DNA of 50,089 nt from CAZDYP01 sp964509505 (GTDB lineage: Bacteria; Chloroflexota; Anaerolineae; JACRMK01): positions 1 through 50,089 of the forward strand of contig CAZDYP010000012.1 in NCBI GenBank assembly GCA_964509505.1. The letters are read 5' to 3'. Position 1 is the stretch's first letter. Each line of letters begins with the position of its first letter. Shown here piece by piece: positions 15,805-23,865 of the stretch. The notes below the pieces were generated by a model. That model searched no databases. It saw nothing but the letters and a program-made list of their open reading frames with translations, and had not been told where the DNA came from. A program made the translations under genes and the position numbers.

Positions 15805-16482
15805 TTATAGGTGCTTGCCGAAAAATGCCAAGGTGCGTCGCCACGCATCGTCTGCCGATGCTTTGTGATACACGTCGGCGCGTTCGTTATTGAAGAAGGC
15901 ATGATCCACGTCAGGATAAATGTGCATCTCAACGGATTTGCCACGCTGCTTGAGTTCGCTTTCCAACCCGCGCACGACTTCGGGCGTGACGAACCCATCT
16001 TTCTCCGCGTACAAACCCAAAACGGGCGCAGTCAACGCATCGAGATCGGGTTTCACGTTGGGATGGATGCCATAAAAGATGACGCACGCGCCGACCGCAG
16101 TAGGATTCTTGCTGGCAGCGAATAACGAGAGCGCGCCGCCCATGCAAAAGCCGACGACGCCGACTTTCTTGTTCGTCACGGTGGACTGTGCGGCGAGACA
16201 GTTGATCGCGCCGCGCAGATCAAGCTCGGCTTGCTCCACATTCAAAGCCATAAACAATTTGCCGGCTTCGGTCGGCTCATTCGCCGTCTGCCCATGATAT
16301 AGATCCGGCGCAAGCGCAGTGTACCCTTGCGCGGCGAAACGGTCGGCGACTTCTTTGATATGAGGCACAAGTCCCCACCACTCTTGAATCACGACGACGC
16401 CTTTGCCATTGCTCTGCGCGGGCGTGGCAAGATAGCCGTTAGCGGTCTTGCCATTGCTGGGGAATGTCACCATCTGTCCCAT
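15805..16482 (-). CDS. Dienelactone hydrolase family protein
   Basis: A 225-residue alpha/beta-hydrolase. The catalytic triad is visible: Cys in the nucleophile elbow GFCMGG, Asp in YAEKDGFVTPE and His in YPDVDHAFFN. The oxyanion region VVVIQEWWGLVPHIKEVADRF and PDLYHG are typical of the dienelactone hydrolase family, which opens lactone rings in aromatic degradation but also contains general esterases. The start is fixed by AAGGAGG 7 bases upstream. No aromatic-degradation genes are nearby, so the natural substrate is unknown. Confidence 0.92.
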   Translation of the reverse strand: MGQMVTFPSNGKTANGYLATPAQSNGKGVVVIQEWWGLVPHIKEVADRFAAQGYTALAPDLYHGQTANEPTEAGKLFMALNVEQAELDLRGAINCLAAQSTVTNKKVGVVGFCMGGALSLFAASKNPTAVGACVIFYGIHPNVKPDLDALTAPVLGLYAEKDGFVTPEVVRGLESELKQRGKSVEMHIYPDVDHAFFNNERADVYHKASADDAWRRTLAFFGKHL

Positions 16483-16499
16483 AAAAAAACCTCCTTGTG

Positions 16500-16640
16500 A
16501 TTAGGGATTGGATATTGGAGATTGGAGCTTAGAGCGGTTTCCACTTTCACTTACGGTATCTCCGCTCGCAGCGGCTGGTGCGACAAGCTCACCATGTATT
16601 TGGAATCCGCCGCCCTGTGCGCTGGATGATTGGAATGTGG
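16500..16640. repeat. Composite repeat region upstream of the hydrolase gene
   Basis: Bases 16503-16532 are tandem (GGATTGGATATTGGAGATTGG). Bases 16599-16640 hold a decayed core of the family A element (ATTTGGAATCCGCCGCCC, GGATGATTGGAATG). No open frame fills this 200-base junction. Confidence 0.55.
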
Positions 16641-16685
16641 ATGTTGGACGCGCAGGATGATAGCAAAATGGAGTCGGATGGTCAA

Positions 16686-17963
16686 TTACTTTGTCAGAAG
16701 CGCTCGCCCTAACCGTTCGATCCCTTCCAATAAGCGCGGCGTTTCTAGCAACCCCGAAATCATCACGTGACAGCCACGCTCCTCGTCGTAAAAATACCCC
16801 GGATGCGCGAACAATCCCACCTGCAGCATTCGCTCCAACAATTTATCTTCATCCTCACACTCCAACATTTCTGGAAACAAATACATCCCACCCATCGGCG
16901 GCGCGACGCGCACAGGTGGAATCGGTTGGAGCGCGGCGATGGCTTCGCGCAGGTTGTGTTGAATGCGCGCGCGCATTGTCGCCACAAACTCCATGCCGCG
17001 CGCGAACAAAGTAGGCAACATGAACTGCGTCAATGAGTTGGCGCTGAGGAATGTATCGTTGAGCAGCTCAAGCCGTTCGACATACTTATCGGCGCGGGGC
17101 CCGCTCAACGCGATCCAGCTGAGCTTCAAATCGGGTAAAGCAAACATCTTCGAGAGGCCGTTCAAATGAAAGACTGTCGCCTCGGGAAACAATGCGCCGA
17201 TGGGCGGCGCCTGCGACGCGGCAAAGGGAAATTCGCAGAAGACTTCGTCGGCGATGAGCGGTAATTGAACATTAGAGATTGAAGATTGAAGATTGGAGGT
17301 CGGGATTTGGAATTTTTCCGCGATGACGTGTCCTGTGGGATTGTGTGGCGAGATGAGGAGGATAGCGCGCGTGCGATCATCGGCTTGTGCCGTGAATTGC
17401 GTCGTGTCCAAATACCATTGATTCGACGTCATTGCAAGCGCCGTTTGCGAAGCAATCCCCTCCGACGTCATTGCAAGCGCCGTTTGCGAAGCAATCTCCC
17501 CGCTGTCAATAGGGGATTGCTTCACCATGAAAGGGCTCGCAATGACATAAGGCTTGAGCGCGATGTGATGAATCTCTGCCAGGTGCGCGAACAATGGATA
17601 GCTCGGCACAGGCGCAAGCACATTGTCGCTCGGTTCGGTCAGCAATGAGAACAACAACGAATACGCTTCGCTGGTGCTGGCGGTGATGAAGATGTGGTCG
17701 GGTGGGATGTGTAATGATGGTGTGCGCTGTGCGTAGTATTGCGCGATGGCTTCGCGCGCGCGCAAGCTGCCTTTCGACTCAGGCTGATAGCGTCGCGCAT
17801 ACCAATACTCATCAGCCGCTGCGCGCAAGAGGTCGGGCGGAAAGATGAATCCGTGCAGCGTGGGATTGCTGCTGCTCAGGTCGAGATAATCGGGACGTTG
17901 CGCTGCGCGTTGGCGCATGAGCTCCAGCGGCGAAGGTGTGAGGTCAACGGTTGCGATGGACAT
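16686..17963 (-). CDS. PLP-dependent class I/II aminotransferase with repeat-encoded insertions
   Basis: A 425-residue fold-type I aminotransferase. Recognisable parts are the N-terminal LDLSSSNPTLHG, the PLP contact ISPHNPTG, Asp in LIADEVFCEF, the Schiff-base Lys in LNGLSKMFALPDLKLSW and the C-terminal Arg region. Two stretches are not family-like and are encoded by DNA repeats. Residues about 148-180 come from a doubled palindromic unit (IASQTALAMTS twice). Residues about 218-234 come from a tandem (GATTGAA)-type array (QIPTSNLQSSISNVQ), between NPTG and ADEVF. Both keep the frame, so the enzyme is probably still made. The start at 17963 (MSIATVDL) is preferred; 18005 is possible. The substrate is unknown. 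Confidence 0.88.
   Translation of the reverse strand: MSIATVDLTPSPLELMRQRAAQRPDYLDLSSSNPTLHGFIFPPDLLRAAADEYWYARRYQPESKGSLRAREAIAQYYAQRTPSLHIPPDHIFITASTSEAYSLLFSLLTEPSDNVLAPVPSYPLFAHLAEIHHIALKPYVIASPFMVKQSPIDSGEIASQTALAMTSEGIASQTALAMTSNQWYLDTTQFTAQADDRTRAILLISPHNPTGHVIAEKFQIPTSNLQSSISNVQLPLIADEVFCEFPFAASQAPPIGALFPEATVFHLNGLSKMFALPDLKLSWIALSGPRADKYVERLELLNDTFLSANSLTQFMLPTLFARGMEFVATMRARIQHNLREAIAALQPIPPVRVAPPMGGMYLFPEMLECEDEDKLLERMLQVGLFAHPGYFYDEERGCHVMISGLLETPRLLEGIERLGRALLTK
17263..17312. repeat. Heptamer-type array inside the aminotransferase gene
   Basis: AGAGATTGAAGATTGAAGAT followed by TGGAGGTCGGGATTTGG has the same character as the intergenic arrays (compare 16503-16532). It is translated in frame as KFQIPTSNLQSSISNVQL. 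Confidence 0.8.
17424..17522. repeat. Tandem palindromic element inside the aminotransferase gene
   Basis: Two identical 34-base units (17424-17457 and 17463-17496) begin CGACGTCATTGCAAGCG and end TTTGCGAAGCAATC, 39 bases apart. A third, inverted end (GGGGATTGCTTC, 17512-17523) follows. Units of the type GTCATTGC...GAAGCAATC are a widespread bacterial palindromic repeat. The insertion keeps the reading frame. Confidence 0.9.
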
Positions 17964-18017
17964 GGGACGAAAAGTGAATAGTGAACCATGAACATGAAAA
18001 GCCAATGATGCGCGCTT

Positions 18018-18752
18018 TCAACGCGTTTCGTTTTCATCGAGTAACTCTTCCACCGAATTCAATATCACATCCGCATAAGGCGCGAGTCGTTCCTTCGGTG
18101 TGATGCCTGACAAGACGCCGATGTTCAAACCAACTTTCGCGGCGCGTCCCATCTGTACGTCGTGAACGGAGTCGCCAATCATCACCGTTTGTGACGGGTG
18201 AATCGCCAACCGCTCACAGATGGTCAGAATCATGTTGGGCGCAGGTTTGAGAGGCACGCCATCGTCGGCGCAAACCACGGTGCTGATGAATGAGGTTACC
18301 TTGAACATCTGTATCGTCGCCTCGGTCGGCGCACGGTCATCAGCTGTGGCGATGGCAATTTTTATGCCATGCGTCTGCAACTGTCCAAACAACCGCTTGA
18401 GGTCAACGAGGGGTTTCGCGAGGGCAATGGGATCAGGTGCATACCAAGCCTTCACCAATACTGACTCCGCCTCAGTTTGGGACAAGCCTACGTCTCGCAA
18501 AAACTTATGGGCGATGGCGCGCAACGTCCCAAGCGGCTGAAGTGCGAGTGCGCCTTCAGGATCAATCCAATGCGTTATGGGATCAACGTCCATGACGCGC
18601 AACAAAGGCTCGCGCACATTCAAGCCCGAAGTGGCTTCAAGCTGATGCGCCACCCCATCAATCCAATTGAACCACAGCTCCCGAAAGTCAATGAGCGTGC
18701 CGTCTTTATCAAAAATGACCAGTTGAGGAGTGAAAGGTTCAAAGACGCGCAT
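18018..18752 (-). CDS. HAD-family phosphatase (phosphoglycolate-phosphatase-like)
   Basis: A 244-residue HAD hydrolase. Motif I is IFDKDGTLID. Motif II is the Thr in IAIATADDRAP. Motif III is the Lys in VPLKPAPNM. Motif IV is VMIGDSVHDVQMGRAAKVG. The helical segment after motif I indicates a C1 cap. It starts at ATG 18752, whose A is also the last base of the TGA stop of the preceding membrane protein gene (TGATG overlap). The two are therefore translationally coupled. The substrate is unknown. Confidence 0.88.
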   Translation of the reverse strand: MRVFEPFTPQLVIFDKDGTLIDFRELWFNWIDGVAHQLEATSGLNVREPLLRVMDVDPITHWIDPEGALALQPLGTLRAIAHKFLRDVGLSQTEAESVLVKAWYAPDPIALAKPLVDLKRLFGQLQTHGIKIAIATADDRAPTEATIQMFKVTSFISTVVCADDGVPLKPAPNMILTICERLAIHPSQTVMIGDSVHDVQMGRAAKVGLNIGVLSGITPKERLAPYADVILNSVEELLDENETR

Positions 18753-19276
18753 CAGCGTTTCCGCAACCAATAGAGAATGGCGCTGCCGTCGTTGAAGCTC
18801 AACGGGATGAACAGCTGCACGGCAAGGATCAGGTTGTCCAAAAATAGAAACAACACTAACAACCAAAACACACCGCCGATGAGTCTGGTGAAAAACACAA
18901 ACGGCGCAATGAGCAGACAGAGCAAAAAATTTGCCGTAGGACCGCCGAACGCACGCGCCACATGCACGGCGGCGGGCAACGCTGGCTCATCGGATGGATA
19001 GACCGATGCTGCAATCAAGAATCCAAAGCGCACACCCTGCATGGGATAACCGACTCGACGCGCTGCGTACGCATGGCCTACGTGATGCCAGCAGACCGTC
19101 AGCCAATGCAACACAACTGCGACGAGCCCGCCGACCATCGCTTGTAGCAGTGGCAATTGAAACCACATCAATCCGATGAAGGCGAGCAGCGCCCATAGCA
19201 ACAGGGAGCTGATAAAAAACGATGGGCGCGCGCTCAGTTGTAGCCTTGCAAACTTGCCAAATGAAATTTCGTTCAT
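18752..19276 (-). CDS. M50-like membrane protein with an altered active site
   Basis: A 174-residue protein with about four hydrophobic segments (about residues 18-40, 45-65, 100-130 and 133-160). The segment LHWLTVCWHHVGHAYAARRVGYPMQGV aligns in style with the HExxH zinc helix of site-2 proteases, but the catalytic Glu position is His (HHVGH). The distal motif, normally NxxPxxxLDG, reads LFIPLSFNDGS and keeps the Asp-Gly. It may be a catalytically inactive M50 homologue or a divergent metalloenzyme. The start has GAAGAG 6-7 bases upstream. Its stop overlaps the start of the HAD gene. Confidence 0.75.
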   Translation of the reverse strand: MNEISFGKFARLQLSARPSFFISSLLLWALLAFIGLMWFQLPLLQAMVGGLVAVVLHWLTVCWHHVGHAYAARRVGYPMQGVRFGFLIAASVYPSDEPALPAAVHVARAFGGPTANFLLCLLIAPFVFFTRLIGGVFWLLVLFLFLDNLILAVQLFIPLSFNDGSAILYWLRKR

Positions 19277-19453
19277 ATTAGCTCTTCAGCCTCATCATCC
19301 CCACATCATACGCGGTGCAGATGAAAATACATGTATCTCCTATCCGTAGTAACCCGCGCCATTTTGCCGCAATTCGCATGTTTCGGCAAGAGGTTGCATT
19401 TTGACCCAACCCCATTTAATATCTTGCACGTGACAAATCGTTCCGAACTTCAG

Positions 19454-21907
19454 ATGAAAACAACTGAAACGAAACACAATCTACCCGCATTACCCACGCC
19501 TTTGCTTGGTCGCGCGCACGAGGTTGCCGCGGTGCGTGACCTACTGGCGCGTGATGATGTGCGCCTGGTGACCATCACGGGCGCAGGCGGCGTCGGCAAG
19601 ACGCGCCTCGCGTTGGAAGTGGGTAAAGACGTTGCGCGGCAACGTCTCTACGACGGGATTTATTTTGTCTCGCTGGCATCTATCACTGATGCATCGCTTG
19701 TCATGCCGACGATTGCCACAACGTTGGGCTTGCGCGAAGAAGGCGGCGCGTTGCGCGAGCGACTGTTCACGGCGTTGCAAACACAAAACACCTTGTTGTT
19801 GCTCGACAACTTTGAACAGGTGGTGGACGCCGCGCCGCAGCTCGCCGAGCTGTTGTCGCACTGTGATGCCATGCAGCTCATGGTGACGAGCCGCGAGGCA
19901 TTGCGCCTTTCCGCCGAATACGAATTTCCATTGTCGCCGCTCACCTTGCCTGAGGCGACAACAGTGGCGACAGATGTGACGATGCTCTCGCAGTATGGCG
20001 CGATTGAGTTATTCGTGCGACGCGCACAGATGGTCAAGCCTGATTTTCTATTGACTGATGCTAATGTTGTCGCTGTGGCTGAAATTTGCGCGCGGCTGGA
20101 TGGGTTGCCGTTGGCTATCGAGCTCGCGGCGGCGCGCGTCAAGGTCTTGTCGCCGCAAGCGCTGCTGGCACGGTTGCGCCAAACGCCGTTGCAGCTGCTG
20201 ACGACTGGCGCGCGCGATGTGCCTGCCCGTCAACAAACATTGCGCGATGCGATTGACTGGAGTTATGCGCTGTTGGATGAGGCGGAGCGGCGTTTGTTTC
20301 GCAGGCTTGGCGCGTTCGTCGGCGGTTGCACGTTGGAAGCCATCGAGCAAATCGCTTGCTTGAATGACGATGCGCCGACGGAGGCGCTGAACCTCATCAC
20401 GTCACTCGTCCACAAAAGTTTGTTGCGTCAAGAAACACAAGCCGATGACGAGCCGCGCTTGCGGATGTTGGAAACGATTCGCCTGTACGCGCTTGAACAA
20501 TTGGCGCAACATGGCGAATGGGAGATGATGCAACGCACGCAGCGCGATTATTATTTGGCATTGAGCGCACGCGCCGAGTCACAGCTCTTGGGCGCGGAGC
20601 AAGCGGTGTGGCTCACACGCTTGGCGTGTGAGCAAGATAACATACTTTAGGTGTTGCAGCATGTCATCACACACCATGATGCGGAAACGGCAGTGCGTTT
20701 GAGCGGCGCGTTGTGGCGCTTTTGGTTTGCGCGCGGTCATTTCAGCGAGGGGCGACGTTGGCTTGAAGCAGCGTTGAGTTTAAGCGGGGATGTTGCGGTG
20801 GGCATCCGTGCGAAAGCGTTGTGCGGCGCGTGCTTCTTGGCAGCGCATCAAGACGATTATGCGCGCGCAGAAACGCTCGGTGATGAAGGACTGCGATTGG
20901 CGCGACAAGCAGGTGATCATCATGCCGAGGCGACGGCGCTCTTTGCGTTGGGGAACATCTCGATTTGGCGCGGCGAGTTTGCCCGTGCGCGAGAATTGTT
21001 TCAGCAGAGCATCCAGTTGTATCGCAATGCGGCTGATGCATTGGGCACCGCCATGGCGTTGGCATATTTGTCCAATGTATTCGTGTTCGCAGGTGAAGAT
21101 GCGGTTGCCCAACCTTTGCTGACTGAAGCAGAACATTTATTTCGCAGCGCACAACATGGGTGGGGTATCGCCTTTGTGTTATACACGCAAGGGTTCATCG
21201 CGCTCAATCAGGTGGATGTGGCCACGGCGCGCAAGTGTTTCGAGGCAGCGCTTGCGATCTTGCAGGACTTGGGAGACCGACGCGGCTTGATTCGCGTTCA
21301 CGCGGGTTTGGGGCGTTTGGCATTGGATGCAGGCGACCTCGCCACCGCGCGCGAGCAATGGCAACTGTCGTTGCAACATGTGCAAGCGATTGGCGCGCGG
21401 TGGGGCATTGCGATTTACTTGGATGGCATGGCGGGTTGGCATGTGCGTGAGCAGCAGCCTCAACGCGCTGCGCAGTTGTTTGGCGCAGCCGATGCGTTGC
21501 GTGAAGCGATTAACGCGCCGTTGCCGCCGTTCTTGCAAAAATGGCGTGAGCGTGATTTGTTGCTGGCGCATCAGCATTTAGAGCGGGCGGCTTTCGTCGC
21601 CGCGTGGAACGAGGGTCATGCGTGGTCGTTGGAGCAAGCGTTGACGGCGGCGAATGAACCTGTCACGATGCCTCAATCTGCACCGACGGCGCAACCGCTG
21701 CGTCTCGCCGAGTTAGACGCGTTGACGCCGCGTGAGCGCGACGTGTTGCGGCTCGTCGCGCAGGGCTTGACCGACGCGCAAGTCGCCGAGAAACTCGTGG
21801 TGAGCATCCGCACGGTGAGCTCGCATCTCTATTCGATTTATAGCAAGCTGGGTGTGAACTCGCGCACGGCGGCGACGCGCTATGCGCTGGAGCATAAACT
21901 GGTGTGA
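19454..21907 (+). pseudogene. STAND-ATPase LuxR-family transcriptional regulator split by an amber codon
   Basis: One frame of 818 codons with a single in-frame TAG at 20648-20650. The first part (about 398 residues from MKTTETKHNLP) opens with TPLLGRAHEVAAVRDLL and holds Walker A GAGGVGKTRL and Walker B TLLLLDNFEQV, an NB-ARC/STAND ATPase. After the stop come TPR-like helical repeats and a C-terminal LuxR helix-turn-helix (LTPRERDVLRLVAQGLTDAQVAEKL). The text runs smoothly across the stop (EQDNIL-stop-VLQHVI), so one base change or sequencing error is enough. GTG directly after TAG could restart translation but lacks a ribosome-binding site. Intact, it would be a ligand-sensing activator of the MalT/AfsR kind. 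Confidence 0.85.
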
Positions 21908-21973
21908 GGTGAGATGAGTAATGAGTAATGGGTAATGAGTGGGGTGTGAAGCGTGATAGCCCAGCAAATCAAG

Positions 21974-22006
21974 AAACCCGTTTTCTGCGAAAAAACGGGT
22001 TTTTCG
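21974..22006 (+). terminator. Rho-independent terminator of the LuxR gene
   Basis: The stem AAACCCGTTTT / AAAACGGGTTT is followed by TTTTCG. It shares its arm sequence with the terminators at 12805 and 15719. A short tandem array (GATGAGTAATGAGTAATGGG, 21912-21940) precedes it. Bases 22010-22161 hold no gene. Confidence 0.85.
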
Positions 22007-22161
22007 TTGATGCCTCAATTCGTTGTTGTCTTGGCGTCAGTAGTTCTACTGACGATGGCTAACTCACAAATCAGTAGTCAATTCGGTAATTCTACGGATG
22101 CGCTTGGGTTTCGGATGCGATAGACTGAAGCCATCCATCTGATTTAAAAGGAGCACCAAGT

Positions 22162-22476
22162 ATGTCTAACGAATCGAACAAAACCGTGGCAAGTTTCAAA
22201 GCCTTCACCCAAGCCTTTCGCGCAGCATTTCCTGACCTGCATTACACGATTGACGACGTGCTAGCCGAAGGGGATAAAGTGGTCGTGCGTGCAACGGTCA
22301 GTGGCACACACCAAGGCGCGTTCATGGGCATGCCCGCGACGGGCAAATCGGCTACGTGGTCAGAGATTCACATTGCGCGCATGAATGATGGCAAGGTGGT
22401 CGAGCATTGGGTCAACCAAGACCGCATGGGGATGTTGCAACAACTCGGCCTGATCCCAGCACCCAAGGGCGCATAA
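22162..22476 (+). CDS. Short SnoaL-like (ester cyclase family) protein
   Basis: A 104-residue NTF2-fold protein. It matches the C-terminal three quarters of the paralogue at 23168-23590: FRAAFPDLHYTIDDVLAEGDKVVVR against YRMAFPDLRAEVHDQIAEGDKVATR, then GxxMGxPATGK and the end MLQQLGL. It lacks the first 35-40 residues of the family, the helix that covers the cone, yet has a clean start with AAAAGGAG 8 bases upstream. The family includes polyketide cyclases and many uncharacterised small-molecule binders. It is the first gene of a three-gene group with SRPBCC and the second SnoaL-like protein. Confidence 0.82.
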   Translation: MSNESNKTVASFKAFTQAFRAAFPDLHYTIDDVLAEGDKVVVRATVSGTHQGAFMGMPATGKSATWSEIHIARMNDGKVVEHWVNQDRMGMLQQLGLIPAPKGA

Positions 22477-22511
22477 ACAATGACAATTATGCTTGAGAAA
22501 AGGAGCTGAAC

Positions 22512-23069
22512 ATGCTTACGACTGCCAATGCTATCCAAGCGACTGCGCTCACCGAAGTGAAAGGCGAAACCTCCATATTCATTCAATGCTCGCCGCAGCA
22601 GGCTTACGATTATTTGTTGGACTTCACGAAGCATCCCGAATGGGTGTTGAACATCTCGAAGGTGACCAAAGAGACGGCTGGCCCCATCAGCGTTGGGACG
22701 AAGTTCAAAACGTCGGAAATGGCGCCGCCCGTGCCATTGCTCAAGAGAATGCAATCTATGTTGTATTTCATGCAGGGCATGTTTTCAGGCGCGAATTCGT
22801 ACAGCAATGCCGAGATTACCGCACTCGAAGCGGGGCGGCGCATCGCGTGGACAGGGCGCGTGCGCAAAGGCGCAAGTGATTTCAACGTCGCGCATTGGGA
22901 GGTCATCCTCGAAGCGCAGAATGGTGGTACGTTGTTGACGCAACGGTTCAATTATGTTCCGCAGACCGAAGCCTCGCGCAAGATGGTCGGCGCTTTGGGC
23001 GGACCTGAAGGCATCGCGGCAGCGTGTGGTCGCAGCTTGGCGAAATTGAAAAGCGTATTGGAGCAATAG
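22512..23069 (+). CDS. SRPBCC-family protein (polyketide cyclase/dehydrase type)
   Basis: A 185-residue START/Bet v 1-like fold protein with a hydrophobic cavity. Residues about 16-160 carry the family pattern: ETSIFIQCSPQQAYDYLLDFTKHPEWVLNISKV, a conserved GPISVGTKFK turn, and the C-terminal helix starting near ASRKMVGALGGPEG. The start has AAAAGGAG 7 bases upstream. It lies 36 bases after the short SnoaL-like gene, so an operon is likely. Members bind lipids or polyketide-like ligands; the ligand here is unknown. Confidence 0.87.
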   Translation: MLTTANAIQATALTEVKGETSIFIQCSPQQAYDYLLDFTKHPEWVLNISKVTKETAGPISVGTKFKTSEMAPPVPLLKRMQSMLYFMQGMFSGANSYSNAEITALEAGRRIAWTGRVRKGASDFNVAHWEVILEAQNGGTLLTQRFNYVPQTEASRKMVGALGGPEGIAAACGRSLAKLKSVLEQ

Positions 23070-23075
23070 CCAATT

Positions 23076-23145
23076 AGACGGAAGACGGGAGACTGCTGAC
23101 GGAAGCGGATGACTGACACCCGTCACCTGTCTCCCGTCTTCTACC
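23076..23145. repeat. Tandem-oligomer palindromic array
   Basis: GACGGAAGACGGGAGACTGC is answered by the inverted CACCTGTCTCCCGTCTTC. It lies between the SRPBCC gene and the second SnoaL-like gene and resembles the arrays at 4397 and 9395. Confidence 0.8.
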
Positions 23146-23167
23146 AATCATGCAAAGGAGAATTTCC

Positions 23168-23590
23168 ATGTCACTCGAACAAATCAAAACTGTGGTGCGT
23201 CGTTTCAATGACGAGTTCGTCTCGCAAAACAACCTCGATTCGTTTAAGCAAGTCATGGCGCTGGACATCGTTGACCACAACGCCATCCCTAGCTTCCCTG
23301 CGGGCGCGGCGGGCGTCAGGCAACTATTCGATGTGTATCGCATGGCGTTCCCCGATTTGCGCGCCGAGGTCCACGACCAAATCGCAGAAGGCGATAAAGT
23401 CGCGACACGCAAGACGTTTCACGGCACGCATCTCGGTCCCTTGATGGGCATTCCACCAACAGGCAAAAAAGTCGCCATTAACGTTATTGACATCGTGCGT
23501 GTCGTGAATGGGCAGATCACCGAGCATTGGAACGTCGTTGACCAATTGGGGCTGCTGCAGCAGTTGGGCGTTGCGCCACAGCCTGCATAG
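23168..23590 (+). CDS. SnoaL-like ester cyclase family protein
   Basis: A 140-residue NTF2-fold protein of the ester cyclase family (PF07366-like). The full family length is present: an N-terminal helix (LEQIKTVVRRFNDEFVSQNN), LDIVDHNAIPSFPAG, the core YRMAFPDLRAEVHDQIAEGD, GTHLGPLMGIPPTGKKV and the C-terminal EHWNVVDQLGLLQQLGV. The start is 23168 (MSLEQ), with AAAGGAG 7 bases upstream. The function is not known beyond the fold. It is the last gene of the group before a terminator. Confidence 0.88.
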   Translation: MSLEQIKTVVRRFNDEFVSQNNLDSFKQVMALDIVDHNAIPSFPAGAAGVRQLFDVYRMAFPDLRAEVHDQIAEGDKVATRKTFHGTHLGPLMGIPPTGKKVAINVIDIVRVVNGQITEHWNVVDQLGLLQQLGVAPQPA

Positions 23591-23610
23591 GCTTGAGCAT
23601 AGACTTGGGA

Positions 23611-23650
23611 AAACAAAACACCGCGAACCAATCGCGGTGTTTTGTTTTTC
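23611..23650 (+). terminator. Rho-independent terminator
   Basis: The 15-bp perfect stem AACAAAACACCGCGA / TCGCGGTGTTTTGTT has a 5-base loop and continues into TTTTTC. Confidence 0.9.
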
Positions 23651-23729
23651 CTCGCAACCGTGTTTGACAAGATTCAACCTGTTGCATATAGTTCGCTCGC
23701 ACAATTCATATCCCTTAGACATTACGCGG

Positions 23730-23822
23730 TTGCACCGCGAAGACGCGACCCTCTGAAGAGGGCAAGCGAACGCGAAGATTCTTTTTGTTTTTCTTCGCGT
23801 CCTTCGCCTCTTCGCGGTGCAA
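23730..23822. repeat. CGCGAAG-type palindromic repeat, copy 2
   Basis: The left arm TTGCACCGCGAAGACGCGA is matched by the inverted right arm that ends CCTCTTCGCGGTGCAA. An inner hairpin CCCTC-TGAA-GAGGG lies inside. It is the same design as the element at 1248-1330, with CGCAAAG replaced by CGCGAAG, and lies in the 5' region of the nuclease gene. Confidence 0.75.
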
Positions 23823-23865
23823 TAGTCCCAACGGCGTAACGCCTATCCCTTTTGGAGAACGTACG

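Noticed and set aside
19331..19453. Upstream start for the LuxR regulator (MYLLSVV...)
   Set aside because: The extra 41 codons have no family similarity; the family text starts at MKTTETKHNLPALPTPLLGR.
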